23,907 bases of DNA, taken from an uncultured Campylobacter sp. Lineage in GTDB: Bacteria; Campylobacterota; Campylobacteria; Campylobacterales; Campylobacteraceae. The stretch covers positions 1 to 23,907 of the forward strand of contig CALCKS010000085.1 in assembly GCA_937965895.1 (NCBI GenBank), read 5' to 3'. Below are positions 7,387-15,013 of the stretch, one piece after another. A program made the position numbers and the translations under genes. How positions within the stretch are numbered: the first letter of the stretch is position 1; every line of letters starts with the position of its first letter. The notes below the pieces were generated by a model. The model was not told where the DNA came from and did not search any database. It saw only the letters and a program-made list of their open reading frames with translations.

Positions 7387-7827
7387 ATGCAATCAATCTA
7401 CCCTTACGCGCAGCTTATTCACCTAATCTGCGCTATCATTTTCGTCGGATTTTTATTTTTCGATGTGATTATTTTTTCAAGAGCCAAGGCCAAACTGCCC
7501 GCAGAAATAGCGCAAAAAGCGCAGCAAGCCATCTCAAGCGTCGCGATAAAAATCATGCCGCTTTGCGTGTTGCTTTTAGTGCTAACGGGCGGCATGATGA
7601 TGAGTAGCTGGGTCGGCTCGAAAGCCGGCGGATATTTTGAGTCGAATTTACAAATCGTCTTTATGATAAAGGTTATTTTGGCGCTACTGATATTTGCGGC
7701 GGTAGCAACCAATCTCACGTGTAAATTTATACTAAAACGCCCTAGCCCGCTGGGCAATATCCACCCGTTTGCGTTTGCGGCGGCGGCGATCATCGTGATA
7801 TTTGCTAAAGTTATGTTTATGGTGTAA
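7387..7827 (+). CDS. Four-helix integral membrane protein, CopD-like
   Basis: A 146-residue protein with predicted membrane helices near 8-30, 54-76, 89-112 and 126-145. Conserved-looking features are His12 in helix 1 (Q-L-I-H-L-I), TGG near 67-69 and His126 at the start of the last helix. This layout resembles the small CopD/HemJ-type membrane proteins, some of which bind heme or copper through histidines; this is a tentative family match, with no specific function. AAAGGA precedes the ATG, 17 bases after trpS, and serS follows 9 bases later, so it is in the same operon. I do not recall it between trpS and serS in C. jejuni. Confidence 0.75.
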   Translation: MQSIYPYAQLIHLICAIIFVGFLFFDVIIFSRAKAKLPAEIAQKAQQAISSVAIKIMPLCVLLLVLTGGMMMSSWVGSKAGGYFESNLQIVFMIKVILALLIFAAVATNLTCKFILKRPSPLGNIHPFAFAAAAIIVIFAKVMFMV

Positions 7828-7836
7828 AGGATAAAA

Positions 7837-9081
7837 ATGATAAATCTAAAATTACTAGACACGCGCTACGACGAGTTCGTAAAAAAATTACAAGGAAAAA
7901 ACGTAAAGCCCGAGGCTTTAAACGAGCTTTTGACGACGTTTAACGAGCTAAAAGCCAAGCGTCAAGCGCTAGAAAATTTCCAAGCGATCCAAAACGCTAA
8001 GAGCAAGGAGCTGGGCATAAAGGCCAGAAACGGCGAGAACACCGATGAGCTAAAAAACGAGCTAAATTTAAACAAAACGGCGATGAACGATGCCGCCGAT
8101 ATCGTGCGCGCATACGAGGAAAAACTGGAAAATATCGCAAGCTGCGTGCCAAATATCACCGACGACGACGTGCCGTTTGGCAAGGACGAGGACGATAACG
8201 TCTGCGTAAAAACCGTGCTTGAGCCGGCAAAATTTGACTTTACACCGAAAGAACACTGGGAGCTTGGCGAGAACTTAGGTTGGCTTGATTTTGAGCGCGG
8301 AGTTAAGCTCTCTGGCTCGCGCTTTTGCGTGTTAAAGGGCATGGGTGCGCGCCTATCAAGAGCTCTCGTAAACTACATGATCGACTTTAACAACGCGCGC
8401 GGCTTCGAGCTGGTTAACGTGCCGTTTTTGGTAAACGCAAACACACTTTACGGCACAGGACAGCTGCCTAAATTTGAAGACGATCTATATAAGGCTCAGG
8501 GCGAGGATTTGTACCTGATCCCTACTAGCGAGGTGCCGGTAACAAACCTTTACAACGACGAAATTTTGCCCGTCGAGAGCTTACCGATAAAGATGACTTG
8601 CTACTCGGCGTGCTTCCGTAAAGAAGCAGGCTCAGCAGGACGCGACACGCGCGGCATGATCCGCCAGCACCAGTTTGAAAAAGTAGAACTCGTAGCTATC
8701 ACGACTCCGGAGCAAAGCGCGCAGATGTTAGACGAGATGGTGGCGTGCGCTAGCGACTTACTAACTAGCCTTGGGCTACCGCACCGCCACATGCTGCTTT
8801 GCAGCGGGGATCTTGGCTTTAGCGCGGCAAAGACGATAGACCTCGAGGTCTGGCTACCCGGACAAAACAAATACCGCGAGATAAGCTCGGTATCAAACAC
8901 GCGCGATTTCCAAGCTCGAAGAGCCAAAATCCGCTACAAAGACGGCAAGAAAAACGCTCTGGTAAACACCCTAAACGGCTCGAGCCTAGCCGTAGGCAGG
9001 ACGCTCATAGCGATAATGGAAAACTACCAAAAAGTAGACGGCAGCATCGAGATTCCCGAAGTTCTTAAAAGGTATATGTAG
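7837..9081 (+). CDS. serS: Seryl-tRNA synthetase
   Basis: SerS charges tRNA-Ser and also tRNA-Sec where present. The 414-residue protein has the family layout: a long N-terminal helical hairpin (about 28-100) that reaches the tRNA extra arm, then the class II core. Visible are TSE (230-232), motif 2 in CFRKEAGSAGRDTRGM (259-274), and motif 3 in GSSLAVGRTLIAIMEN near the C-terminus. AAGGAT precedes the ATG. The TAG stop overlaps the GTG start of pflB by one base (TAGTG), so the flagellar gene is translationally coupled to this synthetase. Confidence 0.97.
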   Translation: MINLKLLDTRYDEFVKKLQGKNVKPEALNELLTTFNELKAKRQALENFQAIQNAKSKELGIKARNGENTDELKNELNLNKTAMNDAADIVRAYEEKLENIASCVPNITDDDVPFGKDEDDNVCVKTVLEPAKFDFTPKEHWELGENLGWLDFERGVKLSGSRFCVLKGMGARLSRALVNYMIDFNNARGFELVNVPFLVNANTLYGTGQLPKFEDDLYKAQGEDLYLIPTSEVPVTNLYNDEILPVESLPIKMTCYSACFRKEAGSAGRDTRGMIRQHQFEKVELVAITTPEQSAQMLDEMVACASDLLTSLGLPHRHMLLCSGDLGFSAAKTIDLEVWLPGQNKYREISSVSNTRDFQARRAKIRYKDGKKNALVNTLNGSSLAVGRTLIAIMENYQKVDGSIEIPEVLKRYM

Positions 9082-11471
9082 TGGCGCAAAACGACGATGA
9101 AAACGTAGTAATCCTCGAAGAGGCCGAAACCCAGCTAAGTGACAAAGAGCCTCGACCGGAAGAGCAAGAAGGCGGCGAAAGCGACGAGCTGGTTTCGCTC
9201 GACGAGCTAGAACCAGTAGTCCCCGAACAAACCGCAGACGCGCAAGAAGAGGCTAAAAAAAGCAAGAAAAAGCTTTTTATTATCGGAGGATCGGCGGGCG
9301 CGCTCGTCATCATCTTGGCCGTAGTTTTATTTTTCGTTTTTAGGGGCGAGAAAAAGCCTCCGATAGACGAAAAACAGATCGTAAAAGACATCGAGGAGCA
9401 CTACGAGTCGCAAAAATTCGGCAGCTCAAAGATCGACGATATGATCGCTAAGGCAAATTTACTCTACGAAAAGGGCAATAAATTTGAGGCGCTGAAAATC
9501 TACGAAAACATCGCAGTTTATAACCAAAGCCTCTCAAACTATAATCTCGGCGTTTCGCAGATGAGACAGGGCAAATTTGAAGACGCACTAAAAAGCTTTA
9601 AAAAAGCTATCGACAATAACGAAAACGTCGCCGTTAGCGCCATAAACGCCGCAGTTAGCTCGCTGGAGCTAAAAAACGAGCAAAATTTTAACTATTATAT
9701 AAATCTCGCTAATTCGTTTTTGTACAAGGAGGCAGACTCTCCGCTATACAACTACTATTACGCGCTAATAAACTACTACAAAGGCCAATACGTCGAAGCT
9801 CTAGCGGCTCTCTCGCACGCTGAAAACGGCTACTACAAAGACCGCTACGACTACCTCGCGGCTAAAATTTTAAGCTTTATCGGCGACGACGCCGAAGCGA
9901 TAAAAAAGCTCGAAGCCCAAAAAGAATTTGACGCAGATCTAGCTCTGGGTATGCTCTACGCAAGACTCGGGCAATATGAAAAGGCCAGAAATAGGCTAAA
10001 TTTAGCACTCAATAAAGGCGGCGACTCAAATAAAATAAACTCGATGATAGCCATCATCAACCTAAAAGACGGCAATTTTGAAGCTGCGACCAATGAAATA
10101 AAAGCTGTTTTTCACGAAGATCCGTTATTTTTAAGCGCGAATTTCCCGATCAAAACGATACTAAAACCCGAGCTTTTCGACGTAAATTTAGCTCAGGCGC
10201 ACTTTAGAAACGACCTGTTTTTCGATAAAACCAAACGATATGAGACGCTGTTTTATTTCGCGCCTTATAAGGTTTTTGACCCGAACCAAACGATAAACTA
10301 CATAAGAAAAGGCGGCGTTAGCCTATTTTTGGACGATGCAAGCGCGGCGGGCAACTACCTAAACGCTAGCGGCGCGCTCTCAAAGGTAAATTTAGAGCTC
10401 TCATCAGCCATCGCAAACGCCCTAAACTACAAGCTAAAGCAGGCCAACGCGCAGTTTGCCTCGCTCATCTCGCTATATCCCGAGCACTCGGTTTTACACT
10501 ACGACCTAGCACTTAGCTACGCGCAGCTGGGCAACTTTAGCATGGCGGCAAAGCACTTTATCATGAGCTATCACCTAGACCCTACAAATCATCTAGCTGG
10601 CGTGCTAGGCGCTATCGCAAACGATATAAACGCAGTGGATAATACTAAGCTACTGCAAGAAATTTCTGAAAATCTCGACCACGACGCAAGCTCGAAAGAC
10701 GCGCCAGTTAGCCAGGCTCTAATGGCGCTTATCGCAAACAATAGCGGCGCTCTCATGCGCTGGCTAGAAGAAGAAAAGGAAGAGAGCGCGCTAAATTTAG
10801 CCTTTGACGCGATAATCGCAAAGATGACCGACAAGGGTGAGGAGTTTGCTAAAAAGACGCAAATTTTAAAGGCTAAGCTACCTGATGATATCGTGGCGAA
10901 CATTCTTGATTTTATCGCAAACTACAAGGATGAGGGCATCAAAAAATATGTCGAGCAGATCCAAATTTACTTCCACGACAAGCGGCTAAACGACGCAGCA
11001 TTTTATCACGGCGCAAACATCATCAAAGAGCAATACATCAAGCTTTTGCAAATCTCGGGCCTACTAAACTACGAACGCGAGAAGATAAAAGCGCTACTAA
11101 AACAAGGCACCAATAACGCCGACTTGCTCCAGACGCTAGCTTATATTGACATTTTCACGAATGATTTTGAAGAGAGCTATCAGATCTATAACCGCATAAT
11201 CGACGAGTTTAAGATAAACGACGCGGGCACCCTGTTTCTAGCAGCCGTAGCTGCCATCGGCTCAAACCACCCGCAAAACGCAACTGCGCTTTTGGAGCTA
11301 TCTAAGCTCACCGATCCAAACGCGATGGAAAGCCGCGTAGCGCTCGGGTACCTATATCAAGAGATCGATAATATCGAAGCTGCGACGATACAATACGGGC
11401 TGATAAAAGATCCGAATTTTAAAAGCAAATTCGTTGATTTTATGATTGATTACGAGAAGTTGAAAAAGTAG
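9081..11471 (+). CDS. pflB: PflB, flagellar motor scaffold protein with TPR repeats
   Basis: The counterpart of C. jejuni Cj0390 by position (directly after serS) and architecture. In Campylobacter, PflB forms part of the periplasmic disk structure of the flagellar motor together with PflA and helps place the stator units; loss gives paralysed flagella. The 796-residue protein has an acidic cytoplasmic N-terminus (1-57), a lysine-rich stop KKSKKK, one membrane helix (65-88) and a large periplasmic part made of TPR-like helical repeats, for example at about 125-185, 280-320 and 460-505. The GTG start overlaps the serS stop. Assignment rests on synteny and domain layout recalled from the literature. 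Confidence 0.85.
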   Translation: MAQNDDENVVILEEAETQLSDKEPRPEEQEGGESDELVSLDELEPVVPEQTADAQEEAKKSKKKLFIIGGSAGALVIILAVVLFFVFRGEKKPPIDEKQIVKDIEEHYESQKFGSSKIDDMIAKANLLYEKGNKFEALKIYENIAVYNQSLSNYNLGVSQMRQGKFEDALKSFKKAIDNNENVAVSAINAAVSSLELKNEQNFNYYINLANSFLYKEADSPLYNYYYALINYYKGQYVEALAALSHAENGYYKDRYDYLAAKILSFIGDDAEAIKKLEAQKEFDADLALGMLYARLGQYEKARNRLNLALNKGGDSNKINSMIAIINLKDGNFEAATNEIKAVFHEDPLFLSANFPIKTILKPELFDVNLAQAHFRNDLFFDKTKRYETLFYFAPYKVFDPNQTINYIRKGGVSLFLDDASAAGNYLNASGALSKVNLELSSAIANALNYKLKQANAQFASLISLYPEHSVLHYDLALSYAQLGNFSMAAKHFIMSYHLDPTNHLAGVLGAIANDINAVDNTKLLQEISENLDHDASSKDAPVSQALMALIANNSGALMRWLEEEKEESALNLAFDAIIAKMTDKGEEFAKKTQILKAKLPDDIVANILDFIANYKDEGIKKYVEQIQIYFHDKRLNDAAFYHGANIIKEQYIKLLQISGLLNYEREKIKALLKQGTNNADLLQTLAYIDIFTNDFEESYQIYNRIIDEFKINDAGTLFLAAVAAIGSNHPQNATALLELSKLTDPNAMESRVALGYLYQEIDNIEAATIQYGLIKDPNFKSKFVDFMIDYEKLKK

Positions 11472-11536
11472 TTTTATGCGGGCGATACGGCGATAAACTC
11501 GTCGCAAAGTCGCCAAAATAATTTTTATAGATTAAT

Positions 11537-11627
11537 AGCGCCAAAGCGAAACAGTGTTTATCAAATTTGACGAGAAGCAAAAATAACTCGCCTCGTCAAA
11601 TTTGATCGCCCTGCTCCGCTTTGCGCT
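11537..11627. terminator. Long imperfect inverted repeat between convergent pflB and vWA genes
   Basis: The upper stem is a perfect 15-base repeat, ATCAAATTTGACGAG (11560-11574) with CTCGTCAAATTTGAT (11592-11606), around a 17-base loop. A lower stem pairs AGCG and CAAAGCG (11537-11548, one C bulged) with CGCTTTG and CGCT (11617-11627). It stands between two genes that face each other, so a bidirectional terminator is the natural reading, although neither side has a strong T-tract. Confidence 0.5.
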
Positions 11628-11697
11628 AAGACTTGCGATTTAAAAACAACCGCAAATTTACAAAAGCACGGCAACGAGCCGCGCCTAAAGCCAAATT

Positions 11698-12396
11698 TTA
11701 TTTATCCTCAAGCACCTTTTCGCGCCACTTCGAGCTAGATTTTTTATCCATCGCCATATCTTTAGACATCTCGGCCGCAGCCTCGAAGTTTTTCTGCACA
11801 CCCTCGCTGCTGTTTTTGTATTTCACCGCGTTCGTGTCCTTTATGCCTAGGCTCTGCGCCTCGCTAACCGCATCGATATTTGCGCCCAAAAATATAAACT
11901 CCCAGTCGTATTTTTCCTGCTTATCGCTTATCATCTTTTTGATCTGTGCCTTTGAGTACTCCTTGCTCGAGTTTTCTTGCCCGTCGGTGATGATGACGAA
12001 AAGCACGGCTCTGTTTTTAGCGTAGATATCCTCGACTTTTGAGATTTTGTTTATCGTATCACCCACAGCGTCTAGTAGCGCGGTGTTGCCGCCTGCGACG
12101 TAGTCCTTACTCGTTAGCTTCTCGACCTTTTTGATATCGGCTCTATCGTGCAGCGTCTTAAAATTCGTATCAAAAAGCACCGTAGTTACCTTTGCGTCCA
12201 CGCCTGCTTCTTTTTGCTTGTCGATCATCGAGTTAAAGCCGCCGATAGTATCGCTCTCAAGCCCGCTCATCGAGCCTGATTTATCCAGGATGAGCACCAT
12301 CTCAAGCTGCTTTGGCTCAGATTTTTGCGGCGCTTCCTCGCTTTTAGCAAACGCAAACGCCCCGATAATCATCAACAAAAATGCGATTTTTTTCAT
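11698..12396 (-). CDS. Exported von Willebrand factor type A domain protein
   Basis: A 232-residue protein with a likely Sec signal peptide (MKKIAFLLMIIGAFAFA, about 1-17), so the mature form is periplasmic or surface-associated; there is no lipobox cysteine. The vWA fold has a complete metal site: D38-K-S40-G-S42 (DKSGS), T105 in GGNTALLDA and D138 in ITDGQENSS. Such domains bind protein partners or ligands through a divalent ion. The C-terminus (about 185-232) is charged and helical. An AAAGGAG site precedes the ATG and a TATAAT box lies at 12424-12429. It is flanked by hairpins on both sides and seems to be transcribed alone. Its partner is unknown. Confidence 0.85.
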   Translation of the reverse strand: MKKIAFLLMIIGAFAFAKSEEAPQKSEPKQLEMVLILDKSGSMSGLESDTIGGFNSMIDKQKEAGVDAKVTTVLFDTNFKTLHDRADIKKVEKLTSKDYVAGGNTALLDAVGDTINKISKVEDIYAKNRAVLFVIITDGQENSSKEYSKAQIKKMISDKQEKYDWEFIFLGANIDAVSEAQSLGIKDTNAVKYKNSSEGVQKNFEAAAEMSKDMAMDKKSSSKWREKVLEDK

Positions 12397-12423
12397 ATTT
12401 TCTCCTTTGAAAAATTTGGCTTG

Positions 12424-12429
12424 ATTATA
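12424..12429 (-). promoter_or_regulatory. Probable -10 box for the vWA gene
   Basis: The minus strand reads TTTGCTATAATCAAG, a perfect TATAAT with the upstream TTTG seen in Campylobacter promoters. Transcription would start near 12417, about 20 bases before the ATG at 12396. Confidence 0.65.
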
Positions 12430-12529
12430 GCAAATTTTAACGGCGCGGCGGTAAATGCGAGAAGGTTTAAATTTGAGCTTTGTATTTTTGTTGGTTTTAA
12501 AACAAGCCGAATTTAAAGGTTAAATTTAG

Positions 12530-12561
12530 AAATTTAAGGCACGAATCCGAGCCTTAAATTT
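12530..12561 (-). terminator. Hairpin after leuA, probable terminator
   Basis: AAATTTAAGGC (12530-12540) and GCCTTAAATTT (12551-12561) form a perfect 11-base stem with a 10-base loop, 32 bases past the leuA stop on the minus strand. After the stem the minus strand continues with CTAAATTTAACC, AT-rich but not a pure T-run. It separates leuA from the vWA promoter. Confidence 0.5.
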
Positions 12562-12592
12562 GCCTAGAGGGCGAAGCAAAACCGCTCAAATT

Positions 12593-14110
12593 TTACTTTG
12601 CAGCGGTGATTTTTACGTAGCTATTTAGCGCGCCTATATACGCTCTAGCGCTCGCCGTCATCGTATCGATATCAAGTCCGTGTCCAATGATGGTCTTGCC
12701 GTCAAATTCGACCTTTACTACGACGTTTGCCAGCGCGTCCTTGCCCTGCGAAACGGCGTTTACCTTATAGTCTTTTAGTACGCCGTTTATGCCGCTTAAG
12801 CGGTCGATTACCTTAAATATCGCGTCCGCCGTACCGTTGCCTAGCGCCGCGTCGCTCTTGATCTCGTCTGCGTGGCGAAGCGTAATAGCTGCGCTACTTA
12901 AGCCTTTGTTGCAGCTACTTTGCGTTAGCGTCAAGAACTCGAAAACTTCGGGGATCTTGATGATCTCGCTCGTAACTAGCGCGCGCAAATCGTCGTCAAA
13001 GATCTCTTTTTTCTTATCCGCTAGCGCCTTAAATTTCTCAAACGCCTCGTTTAGCGCGCTATCTTCGAGCTCAAAGCCAAGGCTTATTAGCTTATCTTTA
13101 AAAGCGTGGCGACCCGAGTGTTTGCCAAGCACCAGCGAGTTTTTATCCAGTCCGATGCTCTCGGCGCTGATGATTTCGTAGGTCTCTTTGTGCTTTAACA
13201 CGCCGTCTTGATGGATGCCGCTTTCGTGAGCGAAGGCGTTTTTACCGACGATGGCTTTGTTTGGCTGAGGCTCGATACCGATGATGCCCGCTAGCAGGCG
13301 CGAGCTAGGATAAATTTCTTTATATACTATGTCCGTGTAAAGCGGTGCGAATACGTCGCTACGCGTCTTTATCGCCATCACGATCTCTTCAAGCGCGGCA
13401 TTTCCGGCACGCTCGCCGATGCCGTTTAGCGTGCACTCGACCTGTCTGGCGCCCGCTTTTATCGCGGCTAGCGAGTTTGCCGTAGCTAGGCCTAGGTCGT
13501 TGTGATTATGCACGGAGACGACTGCGCGACCGTTTATAAATTTAACCATTTCTCCTATGCGAGCGGTAATCTCCTCGGGATATAGATACCCCACGGTGTC
13601 TGGGATGTTGATCGTTTTTGCGCCCGCATTTATCGCGGCATCGCAAATTTCTTTTAAAAAGCTCATCTCGCTTCGGCACGCATCCTCGCAACTAAACTCC
13701 ACGTCGTCGCAAAATGTTTTGGCGTATTCTACGGCTTTTACGGCACGCCTGATTACTTCATCGGGAGCCATTTTTAGCTTAAACTCCATATGGATCGGGC
13801 TTGTAGCGATAAAGGTGTGGATGCGTCTGTTTTTAGCAGGCGCGATAGCCTCTCCGGCGGCCTTTATATCGCCGTCCACGGCGCGGGCGAGCGAACAGAT
13901 AGAGGCGTTTGAGGCTTGCTTGGCGATCTGATGTATCGCGTCAAAATCACCCTTGCTGGCCGCGGCAAAGCCGACCTCCATGACGTCTACGTTTAGGCGC
14001 TCTAGCTGGCGTGCGATACGGATTTTCTCCTCGGTATTCATCGATGCGCCGGGGCTTTGCTCGCCGTCTCGAAGTGTAGTATCAAATATTATAATTTTAT
14101 TTTCGTTCAT
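12593..14110 (-). CDS. leuA: 2-isopropylmalate synthase
   Basis: LeuA condenses acetyl-CoA with 2-oxoisovalerate in the first committed step of leucine synthesis. The 505-residue length is right for the short bacterial form. The TIM-barrel part opens with FDTTLRDGEQSPG (9-21) and carries the metal histidines in SVHNHNDLG (H201, H203) and the CTLNGIGERAGNAALEE signature. A LeuA-type regulatory domain (about 380-505), which binds leucine for feedback inhibition, is intact. AAGGA precedes the ATG. Upstream is a probable leucine-rich leader peptide and a G-poor leader RNA, so expression is probably attenuated by leucine as well. Other leu genes are not in this window. Confidence 0.96.
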   Translation of the reverse strand: MNENKIIIFDTTLRDGEQSPGASMNTEEKIRIARQLERLNVDVMEVGFAAASKGDFDAIHQIAKQASNASICSLARAVDGDIKAAGEAIAPAKNRRIHTFIATSPIHMEFKLKMAPDEVIRRAVKAVEYAKTFCDDVEFSCEDACRSEMSFLKEICDAAINAGAKTINIPDTVGYLYPEEITARIGEMVKFINGRAVVSVHNHNDLGLATANSLAAIKAGARQVECTLNGIGERAGNAALEEIVMAIKTRSDVFAPLYTDIVYKEIYPSSRLLAGIIGIEPQPNKAIVGKNAFAHESGIHQDGVLKHKETYEIISAESIGLDKNSLVLGKHSGRHAFKDKLISLGFELEDSALNEAFEKFKALADKKKEIFDDDLRALVTSEIIKIPEVFEFLTLTQSSCNKGLSSAAITLRHADEIKSDAALGNGTADAIFKVIDRLSGINGVLKDYKVNAVSQGKDALANVVVKVEFDGKTIIGHGLDIDTMTASARAYIGALNSYVKITAAK

Positions 14111-14180
14111 TTCTTATCCTTTTTTATAGTTTTAGTTTGTGCGGTTAAATTTGATTATTGGGGTGTGAAAGAGTCGCTGC
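14111..14180 (-). promoter_or_regulatory. C-rich, G-poor leader RNA between the leucine leader peptide and leuA
   Basis: On the leuA transcript, the part corresponding to 14121-14174 has 15 C and only one G in 54 bases, which predicts an unstructured RNA and resembles a Rho loading (rut) site. A short hairpin, UGCUGC-GUUAG-GCAGCG, spans the last Leu codons and stop of the leader peptide. No stem followed by a T-tract is visible, so a classical intrinsic attenuator is not supported. The arrangement fits leader-peptide control of Rho termination, which is inference. Confidence 0.45.
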
Positions 14181-14237
14181 CTAACGCAGCAGCAGAAGTA
14201 GGGAGAAAAATGCGTTAAATTTGACGTTACCGTTCAT
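14181..14237 (-). CDS. leuL: Probable leucine attenuator leader peptide
   Basis: An 18-codon frame reads MNGNVKFNAFFSLLLLLR and stops at TAG. The five consecutive leucine codons are CTA-CTT-CTG-CTG-CTG, next to the stop and 70 bases before leuA, as expected for a leader in which ribosome stalling senses charged tRNA-Leu. A strong AAAGGAG site (14243-14249) sits five bases before the ATG. The ATG overlaps the pssA stop (ATGA), so it may be read by coupling with pssA as well as from an own promoter. It is a different sequence from E. coli leuL but has the same logic. Translation and regulation are not proven. Confidence 0.7.
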   Translation of the reverse strand: MNGNVKFNAFFSLLLLLR

Positions 14238-15013
14238 TCGCTCTCCTTTTGAATTTTTTTGTTTTTAAATCTCATAAAAACATAGCGGATTATACCGTAA
14301 GAAACATAAACGCTCATTAAAGTCGTAACCGCTTCGATGGGGCAAACGTAAATAGCCGAAAACGCAACCGTAAGTCCGACTAAGATGCGCAAAAAGTCAG
14401 CCCTTTTGAGATCTACTTTTTTAAAGCTCGGGTAACGAATGTTGCTTACCATCAAAATAGAGAGCAAAATTTGCAAAAACATCAAAAACCACTCGGCGCT
14501 TCTGGTAAAGTCGTATTCTAAGCTTAGCCCGACCCAAAATGCCGAGACTATCGCAGCCGTAGGTATCGGAAGGCCGATAAAAACGGACGGCTCGTATGTG
14601 CCGGTCATTACGTTAAACCGAGCAAGCCTAATAGCACCAAAAACTACAAACAGTGCAGCGACAAGCGAACCCAAACGCCCAAAGCTGTGTCCGACCGTAA
14701 AATAAAAAAGCATCGCCGGCGCGACGCCAAAAGCTATCACATCGGCAAGACTATCAAACTCTACGCCGAATTTCGACGTAGTTTTAGTTAGCCTCGCCAC
14801 TCGTCCGTCAAGTCCGTCCAAAAAAAGAGACAAAACGATGTAAATAATAGCCTTGAAAAAATAGCCGTTAGCTTCATCGTCTAGCCCTGCGCCGGCCGCG
14901 ATGTAGCCACGAACGGATGCAATTATGCTGATGATACCTAAAAATGCCGAAGCCGCCGTGAATAAATTCGGCAAAATGTACATTAACTGAAGTTTATGCT
15001 GATTGTCTTGCAT
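14234..15013 (-). CDS. pssA: CDP-diacylglycerol--serine O-phosphatidyltransferase
   Basis: PssA makes phosphatidylserine from CDP-diacylglycerol and serine in the inner membrane; Psd next to it turns this into phosphatidylethanolamine. The 259-residue, multi-helix protein has the full CDP-alcohol phosphotransferase signature: D66-x-x-D69-G70-x-x-A73-R74, then G83-x-x-x-D87-x-x-x-D91. This is the Bacillus/Helicobacter-type enzyme, not the E. coli phospholipase D-like one. The ATG at 15013 overlaps psd by 20 bases and has GAGG six bases upstream. Its 3' end contains the binding site and a possible promoter of the leucine leader. Confidence 0.95.
   Translation of the reverse strand: MQDNQHKLQLMYILPNLFTAASAFLGIISIIASVRGYIAAGAGLDDEANGYFFKAIIYIVLSLFLDGLDGRVARLTKTTSKFGVEFDSLADVIAFGVAPAMLFYFTVGHSFGRLGSLVAALFVVFGAIRLARFNVMTGTYEPSVFIGLPIPTAAIVSAFWVGLSLEYDFTRSAEWFLMFLQILLSILMVSNIRYPSFKKVDLKRADFLRILVGLTVAFSAIYVCPIEAVTTLMSVYVSYGIIRYVFMRFKNKKIQKESE
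14289..14294 (-). promoter_or_regulatory. Possible -10 box for leuL-leuA inside the end of pssA
   Basis: The minus strand contains a perfect TATAAT (in CGGTATAATCCGC) within the coding end of pssA, about 52 bases upstream of the leader-peptide ATG. Transcription would begin near 14282. It lacks the upstream TTTG of the other promoters here and may simply encode Gly-Ile-Ile, so support is modest. Confidence 0.35.

Noticed and set aside
14121..14128. TATAAA just upstream of leuA as its promoter
   Set aside because: A start site from this box would fall within or after the leuA ribosome binding site, leaving no usable leader.
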